Source: JACJXW01 sp964418125 (GTDB lineage Bacteria > Bacteroidota > Bacteroidia > Chitinophagales > Saprospiraceae). Taken from it: a stretch of 64,000 nucleotides of DNA. Positions within the stretch are counted from its first letter, which is position 1. Each line of letters opens with the position of its first letter. Under the pieces are notes generated by a model. It was given only the letters and a program-made list of their open reading frames with translations, ran no database searches and was not told the DNA's origin. The position numbers and the translations under genes were made by a program. Shown in pieces: positions 18,596-26,947 of this stretch. The stretch covers positions 136,001 through 200,000 of the forward strand of contig CAYQKY010000001.1 of NCBI GenBank assembly GCA_964418125.1. The letters run 5' to 3'.

Positions 18596-20362
18596 CTACC
18601 GGACCAATACCATCGTCCAGGCCGCTGAACCGTTGTGGTCGCCGGAGATGTCCACGGAGATGGTCAGCGTTTCTGTCGTGCCGTCATTGAGATAGCTCAT
18701 CACTTCGTACTGGTTGGAGGCCTGGCCTCCGTTGGGCGGGTTGGCGCCATCGATATTCTCGCCGCCGTAATAGCCCTTGTAGAAACCGACGAAGGCCGCG
18801 CCCGAAGCGCCGTTCGTCACCGTAATAAGGGGCCTGCCGGAAGGCGAAGCGGAAGCCGGAGTAAAGGACCAGGAATGGACGCCCGAACCAAAAGCGGCGC
18901 CGTTGCCGCTGGCGGCCACTTCCGCGTCAGGCCAGCAGCCGTTGGGGCTGCCCATGTAGCCGTCGTTACGGGCATCGCCATTGGTCTTGTATTCATAGGA
19001 GCCATCGGCGTTGAAAATGAACTCATCGTTGGTGATGCACGACCAGTCATCCGTGCCGGTGGAGGAGCCATCCAGGAAGTTGGCGGGCACGCCCCACCAG
19101 GCGTTGCTGCCGAGCGCCGGGCCTACGAAGATGGAGTTTTCGGCATTGCGTATCTGCCAGGCGCCGCCGATGAGGTCGGCTTCCGTCATGGCGCCGGCAG
19201 TGACCGTCAGCTCCTGCTGGGCCGTGCTGCTGCCTGCGTTGTTGGTGGCGGTCAGCACTACCGTGTATATGCCGGCGCCGGCATAAGTATGGGTGGGGTT
19301 CTCCTCAGTGGAAGTATTACCGTCGCCGAAATCCCAGCTGTAACTGGTGGCAAAGTTGGATGTATTGGTAAAAGTGACGGTAAGCCCGTTGATTTCGGCG
19401 GTAAAGCCTACCTGGGGCCTTACGTCCGGGATCGGAGGTTCGTTGGCCGGATTGTCGTAATGGACCAGAGTGATCTTCCAGTAGGCGTCCGGCTGCCCCG
19501 TAGTGTTGTCGGCAAACTTCCACTTCGACTCCAGGATCAGGGTATCCACGTCGCCGTCAGATAATTTAATGACATCGAGGGTAACCGACTGCTGGGGCGT
19601 GCTCACTTCGGTGTCGGTGCCGATCTTGGGCAGGCCGATAAATGCGCCCAGGCCAGTCACCGTAAGTTTTCCATTCGCCAGGGTGAAGGCATGCATCCCG
19701 TCGCCAAAAGCAGAAAGGTCCGTGCCGCCGGGGCCGGTCAGGTTGGCTGCCTCGGTGGTTTGGCAGAGGTTGGCCGGCTCGAAAACGCCGCCTTCCGCCC
19801 AGAAATCGCCGTTGGAGTTATATGTATAGCTGCCGTCGCGGCCGAAGATGAATTCATCGTTCATGATGCACGGCCGAAGCGCGATCTCGTCGTTGTCCCG
19901 TCCTTGGGCCCACCATACCTGCGACCGGTCGATGGGGCCTACTTCCAGCGGCCAGCGGCCCGGGCTTACCACCCGCAGCAGTTTCCAGGTTTTGGAATCA
20001 TCGCCCACCAGCTTGGTCAGCTCGGCATCCGGGTCCGTTATGGTTATGGTTTGGGTGGAAACGTCCGTATCCTGCCCGTTGGGGTGGGTCGCCGTCAGCT
20101 TGACAGTGTAGGCCCCATCTCCGGGATAGATGTGCACGGGGTTCTCTTCGTCGGAGCCCGCTGAATTATCACCAAAATCCCAGGATAGCTTGGAGTAATT
20201 CTGGGAGGCGTTGGTAAAAGTCACTTTCCTGAAATCGTTCTGGTCAATGGTATAGGAAAAACCCGATATCACTTCCACCACTTCATCCTTTTTACAGGAA
20301 GCGACGGAAACGAGATAGGCTGCCAGAAGTAACAGCCACGAATTCCGTATCAAATTTTTCAT
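18596..20362 (-). CDS. PKD-domain surface lipoprotein with duplicated module (putative glycan-binding protein)
   Basis: A 588-aa lipoprotein (SVASC, then KKDEVVEV). It contains two copies of a two-part module. The first has PKD domain 1 (about 40-110, SWDFGDNSAGSDEENPVHIYPGDGAY) and a beta-rich domain with TWKLLRV...NDEFIFGRDGSYTYNSNGD. The second has PKD domain 2 (about 318-390, YSWDFGDGNTSTEENPTHTY) and a domain with AWQIRNA...NDEFIFNADGSYEYKTNGD. The repeated NDEFIF-x-x-DGSY-x-Y-x-(S/T)-NGD motif shows internal duplication. Position in the locus and lipidation suggest a surface glycan-binding protein. Unusually, it precedes susC rather than following susD. The binding role is inference. 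Confidence 0.8.
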   Translation of the reverse strand: MKNLIRNSWLLLLAAYLVSVASCKKDEVVEVISGFSYTIDQNDFRKVTFTNASQNYSKLSWDFGDNSAGSDEENPVHIYPGDGAYTVKLTATHPNGQDTDVSTQTITITDPDAELTKLVGDDSKTWKLLRVVSPGRWPLEVGPIDRSQVWWAQGRDNDEIALRPCIMNDEFIFGRDGSYTYNSNGDFWAEGGVFEPANLCQTTEAANLTGPGGTDLSAFGDGMHAFTLANGKLTVTGLGAFIGLPKIGTDTEVSTPQQSVTLDVIKLSDGDVDTLILESKWKFADNTTGQPDAYWKITLVHYDNPANEPPIPDVRPQVGFTAEINGLTVTFTNTSNFATSYSWDFGDGNTSTEENPTHTYAGAGIYTVVLTATNNAGSSTAQQELTVTAGAMTEADLIGGAWQIRNAENSIFVGPALGSNAWWGVPANFLDGSSTGTDDWSCITNDEFIFNADGSYEYKTNGDARNDGYMGSPNGCWPDAEVAASGNGAAFGSGVHSWSFTPASASPSGRPLITVTNGASGAAFVGFYKGYYGGENIDGANPPNGGQASNQYEVMSYLNDGTTETLTISVDISGDHNGSAAWTMVLVR

Positions 20363-20425
20363 GTCTTTTGTTTTTTACAGTTGTGAACGAATGTGTTGTT
20401 TCGGCGTAGATTTTATTCTGAAAGG

Positions 20426-20437
20426 CAAACCGGTTTG
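20426..20437. promoter_or_regulatory. Perfect 12-bp palindrome CAAACCGGTTTG, candidate operator
   Basis: The palindrome lies 64-75 bp upstream of the first structural gene of the glycan locus. Its shape (A-rich half-sites around a central CCGG) is like many dimeric-regulator operators. Candidate site for the neighbouring LuxR-type regulator or another factor; based on position and symmetry only. Confidence 0.35.
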
Positions 20438-20647
20438 AGCCTTACAAAAGAAGGCGCTGGAGAGGGAAAAACATAAAAATGGCACCTGACAAACACTCGC
20501 CAGAGTGGAATTTTTTGGTGTGTTAACCGCTATTCGATATCATCCGCCCGGCCAGCGTTCGACTGAGTTCACGCCGAAGTCTCACCCGAAGTCAGGATGG
20601 ATCGCTGCAAGCCGGTAAAGGCCACGCGAATCAGGAGCCCCCCCTGA

Positions 20648-20689
20648 GCAACCGAAAACCGTACTGCGAAAACCGAACCGCGAGCACCC
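20648..20689. repeat. Degenerate heptamer array (six units ending CCG/GCG)
   Basis: Successive 7-bp units GCAACCG, AAAACCG, TACTGCG, AAAACCG, AACCGCG, AGCACCC fill the gap next to the stop codon of the regulator gene. The wording matches the right half of the array at 18563-18583. Confidence 0.6.
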
Positions 20690-20690
20690 A

Positions 20691-23600
20691 TCAGAGCATG
20701 CGGATGTACTCGTTGAGAGAGGCGTTCTTATCCAGCTCCATTTTTTTCTTCAGCCGGTATTTGCTCTGCTCCACCCCGTTCACGGTAATATTGAGAATGG
20801 AGGCGATCTCGGCATTGGAGAAGCCCATTCGGATGAAGTAGCAAAGCCGGTAATCGTTATCGGAGATATGAGGATGCCTTTGCTGGAGCTCGTGGGCGAA
20901 TTCCTGATGCATCTGATCGAAAGCCTGTTGAAACTGGCCCCAGTAATCTTCCTGGTTCAGTTCGCTGTCTATGGCCCGGATGAGCCGGCGCAATTCGGGG
21001 TGTTTTCCTTCCTGTCCGGGAGTCCCCATCTTCAGTATTCTGGCTTTCAGGCTTTCCAGGAACTGGTTTTTATGCGCACTTTGCAGGACGGAAGCGCTCA
21101 GGCGGGCCTGTTTCGCTTCGACCTCCTTTTCCAGGTTTTCATTTTTCAGCCTCAATATTTCCTGCTCCGCCCGGAAGGACCGCTCCAGGAAGACGGCCCT
21201 CTGATGCTCGAGCAAGTATCTGATGATCAGGAATGCGGCCCCGAGCAGTGCAAGCACACACAGTAAATAGAACCACCAGGTTTCCCAAAACGGAGGAGAG
21301 GCTTCGATGGCCAGGGTTTGAACCTCGCCCCATACCCCATCGCTGTTGGACGCTTTTATCATTAAGCGGTAGGAGCCTCCTTTCAGGCTGGAATAAACGG
21401 CCCGGCGCTGGCTGGCGCCTACAATGTTCCAATCTTTGTCGAAGCCCTCCAGTTGATAGGCATACTTATTTTTTTCGGGCTTGGTGTAATCCGTCCCCGT
21501 AAATTCAAAAATGATCCCCCGGTCAGCATAAGAAAGGCGGACGACAGTCCCCGGGTCGTTGAGGTTGCCGTTCAGCACCCTACGCCCGTTCCATTGGCCA
21601 ATAGGCACGGATTGCCCGGAAAGCTTCAAGGCTGTAAAAACGGCTTTCGGAGGGTGCGGGTTGGGCCTGACGGCGGATGGGGCAATAATGGAAAAGCCGT
21701 TGGTGCCGCCGAAAACCAACAGCCCGTTGTTGAGGCGCAGGGAAGCACGGGGGTTGTACTGGTTATTGCGCAGGTTGTCGTCGGCGCCGAAATCCATGAA
21801 TTCCCTGGTTTGGGGCGCCAGGCGCACAATGCCTTTCTGGGTGCTGATCCACAAATAGCCCTGTTCGTCTTCTTCTATGCTGTTGACCATATTGGAGGGC
21901 AGGCCGTCCCGGGTATCGAAGTGTAAAATTTCCTCCCTCTCCGGCAGTATGCAATTCAACCCGTCGAATTCCGTCCCGATCCAGAGCCGGCCTTCTTTGT
22001 CCTGAAACAGGCACTGCAGGTTGTCACCGCTCAGGCGGCCCAGGCGGCCCGGGGTTTCCTGGCTATAATATCGAAAACGGCCGGTGGCCAGGCTGAGGCG
22101 GTTAAGCCCCTGGTCCTCGCTCGCTACCCAGAGGTATCCGCGCTCTTCGTCGAGCAGGATATCCACGACCTGCACGCTGGAAATGCTGTTGGAATCGCCG
22201 GGATCGGGCAGATACCGAATGAAAGCATCGGCGCCGGGCGGCAGGTAATTCAGGCCTCCCCCGAGGGTGCCGATCCACAGGCCTCCTTTACTGTCGGGTT
22301 CGATATCCCAGACATTATTATGCGAAAGCGAGTTGGGGTTTTCCGGCTGGTATCGAAAATTGAGGATGGAGCCATTTTGGGTATTGAAAAAGGACAGGCC
22401 GTCGGCATAAGTGCCCACCCATAAGCCTCCCTGATTATCCGATTCCAGGCAAGTCACCACCGGTTTGGGAAACTTTTTCCCCAAAGCGGTGGCCACCTGC
22501 AACTCGCCGATGTTTTTTCCTCTGACATCTGCGTAGAACAACCCGCCTCCGTCAGTACCTATCCAAAGCCGGCCGGCTTCGTCTTCCTTTAGCGCCAATA
22601 CAGAACGGAGCCCTTTTCTACCGTAGCCATTCTGGTTTTCATAGATCAGTAAGGGCGGGGAATACGCCTTGTGAATGTTCACGCCTCCGTTGAAGGTGCC
22701 CACCCACAGGTTGCCGATGTTGTCGAACATCAGGTGATACAGGGCGTTGGTATTAAGCGCCTGGGGAAAACCTGCTGAAGCAACCACCTGCCGAAAATTT
22801 CCGGTAGACGGATCCAGGATATTAAGGCCGCCCCCGTCGGTGGCGATCCAGAGCGTGCCCAGGGAGTCGGCCTCCAGGTCAGTGATGATGTTGTGAGAAA
22901 GGCTTTGTTGCGGATTTCCGGCGCCGCTGAAGTAATGCTCGAACCGGCCCTCAGCCTGAACGTATTTATACAAGCCGCTGCCGGCAGTCCCGATCCACAC
23001 ATTTCCCTGTTTGTCCAGACAGAGCGATTTTTCGAAGCTGTTCAGGTTCAGCGGATCGCTGCTGTTGATCACCGTATTTTTTTGGGCGACAGGATCATAG
23101 GCATTGACCCCCCGCCCATCGGTGGCGATCCAGATTATGCCCCGTTTATCTTCCAGGAAATCAAAGACAAAGTTGTTGCTCAACGCCTGGGATGGTGGGC
23201 CGCACTGGGCACACAGACGCCCGGCCTTTCTGCGGTTTTCATCAAAAATGAAAGCTCCGCTGCCGGCAGTGCCCACCCACAGCCATCCGCGGCTGTCTTC
23301 AAAAAAACTCCGGACAGTTGCCTTTTCCCAGTCGATATCGGGGTCCGGGCCAGCAGGGAAGCTCTCGAAAATGCCCTTTGTCCCGTCCCATACGCTGATG
23401 CCCGCCTCCCGGTGGCCCACCCAGATCTTCCCGGTTTTGTCTTGTAGCAGAGCGAGCACTATCGGGCCGTTCAGGGAAGTGGTGTCGCCCTTAGCCGGCA
23501 GGAACAAACGGCACTCGTGCCCATCGTAGAGATTGAGGCCGTAGCGCGTTCCGATCCATAACAGCCCGTCCTGGCCCTGCAAGGTGGTATAAACCGTATT

Positions 23601-23744
23601 ATGGGACAGGCCATTTTCCGTGGTCAGGTGGTCGAATGCCACCGGGCCAGAGCGGCCCTGGCCATTTCCGGCCCGCGGAAAGGCAAAAAATGAAATGAGT
23701 TGGGACAAAACCCCTAAAGTAAAGAAGATCCGGAACGATACCAT
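20691..23744 (-). CDS. Membrane-spanning reg_prop/Y_Y_Y sensor with cytoplasmic LuxR-type HTH
   Basis: A 1017-aa one-component regulator. Order: signal/anchor (about 1-28), two seven-bladed-type reg_prop propellers (about 35-690, many 'G.lWiGT.GgGLn.yd' repeats), Y_Y_Y domain (about 720-790, KYAYQLEGFDKDWN), transmembrane helix (about 797-818, WFYLLCVLALLGAAFLIIRY), coiled coil (about 825-880) and a C-terminal helix-turn-helix (about 950-1017, DYRLCYFIRMGFSNAEIASI, then NITVNGVEQSKYRLKKK). It resembles hybrid two-component regulators of glycan loci, but the histidine kinase and receiver are missing: the sensor is joined directly to a DNA-binding domain. It probably senses oligosaccharide in the periplasm and controls the downstream susCD/GH30 genes. 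Confidence 0.88.
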   Translation of the reverse strand: MVSFRIFFTLGVLSQLISFFAFPRAGNGQGRSGPVAFDHLTTENGLSHNTVYTTLQGQDGLLWIGTRYGLNLYDGHECRLFLPAKGDTTSLNGPIVLALLQDKTGKIWVGHREAGISVWDGTKGIFESFPAGPDPDIDWEKATVRSFFEDSRGWLWVGTAGSGAFIFDENRRKAGRLCAQCGPPSQALSNNFVFDFLEDKRGIIWIATDGRGVNAYDPVAQKNTVINSSDPLNLNSFEKSLCLDKQGNVWIGTAGSGLYKYVQAEGRFEHYFSGAGNPQQSLSHNIITDLEADSLGTLWIATDGGGLNILDPSTGNFRQVVASAGFPQALNTNALYHLMFDNIGNLWVGTFNGGVNIHKAYSPPLLIYENQNGYGRKGLRSVLALKEDEAGRLWIGTDGGGLFYADVRGKNIGELQVATALGKKFPKPVVTCLESDNQGGLWVGTYADGLSFFNTQNGSILNFRYQPENPNSLSHNNVWDIEPDSKGGLWIGTLGGGLNYLPPGADAFIRYLPDPGDSNSISSVQVVDILLDEERGYLWVASEDQGLNRLSLATGRFRYYSQETPGRLGRLSGDNLQCLFQDKEGRLWIGTEFDGLNCILPEREEILHFDTRDGLPSNMVNSIEEDEQGYLWISTQKGIVRLAPQTREFMDFGADDNLRNNQYNPRASLRLNNGLLVFGGTNGFSIIAPSAVRPNPHPPKAVFTALKLSGQSVPIGQWNGRRVLNGNLNDPGTVVRLSYADRGIIFEFTGTDYTKPEKNKYAYQLEGFDKDWNIVGASQRRAVYSSLKGGSYRLMIKASNSDGVWGEVQTLAIEASPPFWETWWFYLLCVLALLGAAFLIIRYLLEHQRAVFLERSFRAEQEILRLKNENLEKEVEAKQARLSASVLQSAHKNQFLESLKARILKMGTPGQEGKHPELRRLIRAIDSELNQEDYWGQFQQAFDQMHQEFAHELQQRHPHISDNDYRLCYFIRMGFSNAEIASILNITVNGVEQSKYRLKKKMELDKNASLNEYIRML

Positions 23745-23844
23745 TCAGCAATATAAGCAGATAACAATATATTGCCAAGGGCACGGAGGCGCCTTCAGGC
23801 TTTTGGCTGGCAGGACAAAGCAGGCTTCCCGCCACCTCCTTTCT

Positions 23845-24858
23845 TTACCCATAGGCCCCATACCACCCTGCTCCCATAAGGGCCGTCCTCTGGTTGAGGA
23901 TCAGCGTGACCGGCGCCGTCCTTACCAGTGCGGCCAGGCGGCCCACGACGAAGAACTGCTCATTGAAAATATCCCGGTACTCCTCATTCCAGATCTTGGG
24001 GACGATGCCGCCGCCGATGTAAATGCCTCCGGTAGCCTTGAACTTCATGACGAGGTTGGCCGCCTCCCAGGCCAGGTAGCGGAAAAAGAGCTGCAGTGCC
24101 CGCTGGCTGATCGGGGTGCCGGCCGCTGCGGCCCGGCTAATGGCGGGCGCCTCGATGTGTTCCAGCGTGGCCGGCACTTCCATTTCCTCCACATCCCGCA
24201 GAAAGCGGAAGATGTTGGTGATGCCCATGCCCGAAACCACCCTTTCCCAGCTGACATGGCCGTATTGCTCAGCCAGATAGTTGAACAGGCGCCAATCCAG
24301 TTCATCACGGGGAGCAAAATGGGCGTGCCCCCCTTCGGTGGCAAACGGCCGGAACGCCTCCCCGTCCCAGAAAAGGCCGCCCTCTCCCAGGCCGGTTCCG
24401 GGGGAAATAACGGCGGCGTTACCCGGCTCTACCACCTCGCCCGGGTGAATGACTTCGAGGTCTTCCTCCTTCAAAGCCGCCAGGCCGTAGCAGTTGGCCT
24501 CCAGGTCGTTGATCAGAAAAACGGTCTCCATGTTCAATGCCTGGCGAAGGGCATGGCTGTCAATGTCCCAGGGCAGGTTGGTGCCCTCTGCTTTGCCCTG
24601 CTTTACCGGCCCGGCGAAAGAAATGGACATCCGCTTCGGCAGTTTGCCGGCCGGACAAAAATCGCGGGCCATGTCTATCAGGGAATCCCATTTTGAAGAA
24701 GCATAGCGGTGCTCGTCTTTCAGCACCGGCCGGCCATCCTCCATTGCAAAAAGCGCCATATCGGCCTTTGTCCCTCCGACATCGGTGGCCAGCAGGGTGG
24801 CGCCTTCTGCCAGAGGGTCTTTCCGGTGGAAAGCGATGGGGATAGGGGTGTTCTTCAT
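23845..24858 (-). CDS. glk: Glucokinase (Glk family)
   Basis: A 337-aa cytoplasmic sugar kinase that phosphorylates glucose to glucose-6-phosphate. Visible motifs: phosphate-1 loop DVGGTK (26-31), sugar-binding/catalytic INDLEANCYGL with Asp118, PGTGLGEGGL, and EGGHAHFAP (the Glu/His glucose contacts of Glk). Order and spacing fit the proteobacterial Glk family (PF02685) rather than the ROK family, whose zinc-binding cysteine motif is absent. It lies 100 bp upstream of the glycan regulator on the same strand, suggesting use of glucose released by the GH30 enzymes. Confidence 0.88.
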   Translation of the reverse strand: MKNTPIPIAFHRKDPLAEGATLLATDVGGTKADMALFAMEDGRPVLKDEHRYASSKWDSLIDMARDFCPAGKLPKRMSISFAGPVKQGKAEGTNLPWDIDSHALRQALNMETVFLINDLEANCYGLAALKEEDLEVIHPGEVVEPGNAAVISPGTGLGEGGLFWDGEAFRPFATEGGHAHFAPRDELDWRLFNYLAEQYGHVSWERVVSGMGITNIFRFLRDVEEMEVPATLEHIEAPAISRAAAAGTPISQRALQLFFRYLAWEAANLVMKFKATGGIYIGGGIVPKIWNEEYRDIFNEQFFVVGRLAALVRTAPVTLILNQRTALMGAGWYGAYG

Positions 24859-25094
24859 AGTTGATCTTTCTTTTGTTTAATAATCAGCTCTGTAAAACGG
24901 CCATTTCAATTACCTGGCCTGCCCTAAAAATATGGAGAGGAAATGGAGTAAAAAAATTGTTCAGGGCTAAACAACAGAATACCGGGGCAAAACCAGAAGG
25001 GAATACTCCGTACAGGTAGAAAAAAAAGAACCTCTTGGTTCACTGCCCCAGCCCTTATGTGCACTCGATCACTTAATTTTTCACTGGCTTATTG

Positions 25095-25102
25095 CACCTT
25101 TG
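25095..25102 (+). promoter_or_regulatory. Possible -7 promoter box (CACCTTTG) for the thioredoxin gene
   Basis: One mismatch to TAnnTTTG, 22 bp before the ATG at 25124. No clear -33 TTTG is seen at the right distance; only a T-run around 25077-25081. Confidence 0.3.
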
Positions 25103-25123
25103 TATAAACGCAAATCAAGAGCT

Positions 25124-25495
25124 ATGCCACGACAGATCAACAGTAAAACCTTCCAAACCGTCGTCCTCAACTCCTCCCAGCCCGTCGTCGTCGACGTATG
25201 GGCCGACTGGTGCGGCCCCTGCAAAATGCTGGCGCCCCAGTTCGGCGCCGCCGAAAGGGAGCTGGAAGGTAAAGCCCGCTTCGTCAAACTGGATGCTGAT
25301 AAGAACCAGAAACTGGTGCGCAAATACAAGGTCATGGGCCTGCCCACCCTCCTCTTCTTCAAAGATGGCCAACTGGTCGACCGGACCACTGGAGTGGTAT
25401 CCAAGTCGGCTATCCTGAAACGGGTGAAGCCGCTGCTGAGCGAGGAGGACCAGAAAGAGATTAAGACGGGGTTTAACTGGCGGTTTTGGGAATAG
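25124..25495 (+). CDS. Thioredoxin
   Basis: A 123-aa thioredoxin with the canonical active site WCGPC (Cys30, Cys33), followed by the cis-Pro motif MGLPTLLFF and the KxDADKN region. No signal peptide, so a cytoplasmic disulfide reductase. I prefer the ATG at 25124; an in-frame TTG at 25100 would overlap the putative -7 box. The C-terminal extension after the fold (EEDQKEIKTGFNWRFWE) is slightly longer than in E. coli TrxA. Divergent from glk and apparently monocistronic. Confidence 0.93.
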   Translation: MPRQINSKTFQTVVLNSSQPVVVDVWADWCGPCKMLAPQFGAAERELEGKARFVKLDADKNQKLVRKYKVMGLPTLLFFKDGQLVDRTTGVVSKSAILKRVKPLLSEEDQKEIKTGFNWRFWE

Positions 25496-25577
25496 GGGCC
25501 TGGCTGAAAAGTTCCAGTTTAGCTCCTGAAGGCAGGCAATGACGAGCCACTACAGGAGATATCTGCCTGGATAGCAA

Positions 25578-26309
25578 TTATTTTTTCTTGGAAGAAGCAG
25601 CCTTATTCTCTTTCGCAAGCATCCCTTCATCGGCTGTAGAGATCACATTGCTCGGATGGTAGGGCTCAGTAATAAACGCTTCTCCGGACGCCAGCTTGGT
25701 TAAGCTGAAATAGGCCTCAGGGCCGAGCTTTCCATTAAGGTTCAGCCTGGCTTTGAGCAGGGCTGTATTGCTACTGTGAGAACAAGATAAGCCAGAGGCC
25801 GGAAGAGCCTGGATTTGATCAAAATACATGATCTCATTCACGCTAACCTGCCCGTTGAGTTTCAGGAGGCATTCATCCCGGAAGAGCCTGAGCTGGGGCA
25901 TTTTCCGGGTATCTTTGATTTGGTTGTATCCCAATTCTTCGTGCAGGCTTGAAATATTAATACTGCCAATGTCATTCTCTGCATCCGGATATTCCAGTGC
26001 CACTACCTTTCGGGAGGTAGTGTACCCTTTCTTATAGGCATAAAAACAGATGGTACCGTTTGCTTTGACGTTGATCACAGATTTGAAGCGCCCGTCGGCG
26101 CCGACATCTATTTCCTTCATTCTCTCGTAATCGTAATCATTAGGATCCTCGGTGTATTTAATTTTCACCTTGGCTACTTCTCCATGCAAAGCTTCCACAT
26201 GGCCAACTACGGTATAGGATTCGAGATTTGGCACCCAGGCCGAAAAAATTATCCATCCAACGATGCAGGTAAAGAGCAGGAAGAGAAAAAATTTGAGCCG
26301 GATAAGCAT
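25578..26309 (-). CDS. Single-pass membrane protein with beta-sandwich-like domain, unknown
   Basis: A 243-aa protein not recognised by family. An N-terminal hydrophobic segment (about 6-25, KFFLFLLFTCIVGWIIFSAW) anchors it. Residues about 32-110 (VVGHVEALHGEVAKVKIKY ... GADGRFKSVINVKANGTICFYAYKKGYTT) have the rhythm of a carboxypeptidase-regulatory/transthyretin-like domain. The rest is polar and ends in a Lys-rich tail (ASSKKK). It is the last gene of a four-gene minus-strand series from 30363 and shares the anchor-plus-sandwich design of the previous gene product. Codon use is visibly AT-richer than flanking genes. Function unknown. Confidence 0.7.
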   Translation of the reverse strand: MLIRLKFFLFLLFTCIVGWIIFSAWVPNLESYTVVGHVEALHGEVAKVKIKYTEDPNDYDYERMKEIDVGADGRFKSVINVKANGTICFYAYKKGYTTSRKVVALEYPDAENDIGSINISSLHEELGYNQIKDTRKMPQLRLFRDECLLKLNGQVSVNEIMYFDQIQALPASGLSCSHSSNTALLKARLNLNGKLGPEAYFSLTKLASGEAFITEPYHPSNVISTADEGMLAKENKAASSKKK

Positions 26310-26424
26310 GGAGTTTGATGTTTTTTAGGTGCTTTTGGGAACTTTTTTTTAAAAGCAAGTAGGTAATTTACATAAAATAGCACTGTAAGGCAAGTCCACG
26401 CGAATTTTAATTTCGCTGCCCGGC

Positions 26425-26934
26425 TCATTCAACCCAAGCCTTCTCCAGCGTAAACTTTTGTACGGTAGCCTCTGCCTCGTCATCGAGTGGGATAGAATGC
26501 CGCTTGGTTCGGGGTGCATAGCCCGGCCTGGCAAAAGAGAGAAAAAAATGGGTGGAGTCTTCATGGGCCCGGAAAGAAAGGGAAAACAGGCCGTCGCCAT
26601 CCGACCATACAACGGCCTCTTTGTCATCCACTACTCCTACTCTTACACGAGCAAGGGGTTCGTTTGTGAGTACATCCAGCACCACCCCGTTTATTTGGCG
26701 GCCAACGTAGTATTGCTCCTTATCTTTCAGGCTTTTGAAATAATCAACAATTTTTTGGGCGCCCCCCCAATAGAGTATTAAAGAGACGAAGAAGGTAATA
26801 ATAATACCTGCTAAATATTTGATGAATTGCTCATAGACTTTATCTGAGAGGTCCCTGTGGACCATCTGCCCCCCCTCCCGGATACTTCGGAGCTGAGTTT
26901 TCAACCACTTCCAGAAAGATTGCAATTGTCGCAT
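26425..26934 (-). CDS. Single-pass membrane protein with carboxypeptidase-regulatory-like domain
   Basis: A 169-aa protein if the ATG at 26934 is used, which leaves 13 bp after the preceding stop; a longer frame to 26988 would overlap the upstream gene by 41 bp. A cytoplasmic basic N-terminus precedes one transmembrane helix (about 38-56, YLAGIIITFFVSLILYWGG). The C-terminal domain (about 78-160) reads like a CarboxypepD_reg-like sandwich: INGVVLDVLTNEPLARVRVG, DGDGLFSLSF, FFLSFARPGYAPR. Apparently co-transcribed with the 796-aa PIN-like gene upstream and the similar membrane gene downstream. Role unknown. Confidence 0.7.
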   Translation of the reverse strand: MRQLQSFWKWLKTQLRSIREGGQMVHRDLSDKVYEQFIKYLAGIIITFFVSLILYWGGAQKIVDYFKSLKDKEQYYVGRQINGVVLDVLTNEPLARVRVGVVDDKEAVVWSDGDGLFSLSFRAHEDSTHFFLSFARPGYAPRTKRHSIPLDDEAEATVQKFTLEKAWVE

Positions 26935-26947
26935 AGAGAAAGGGAGA

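Larger units (their letters stand above)
20363..20690. other. 328-bp intergenic region upstream of the glycan-utilisation genes
   Basis: No gene seen. It should contain the promoter for the minus-strand PKD-susC-susD-GH30 unit, but I find no convincing TAnnTTTG box. It holds the perfect palindrome at 20426-20437 and the heptamer array at 20648-20689. Confidence 0.7.
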
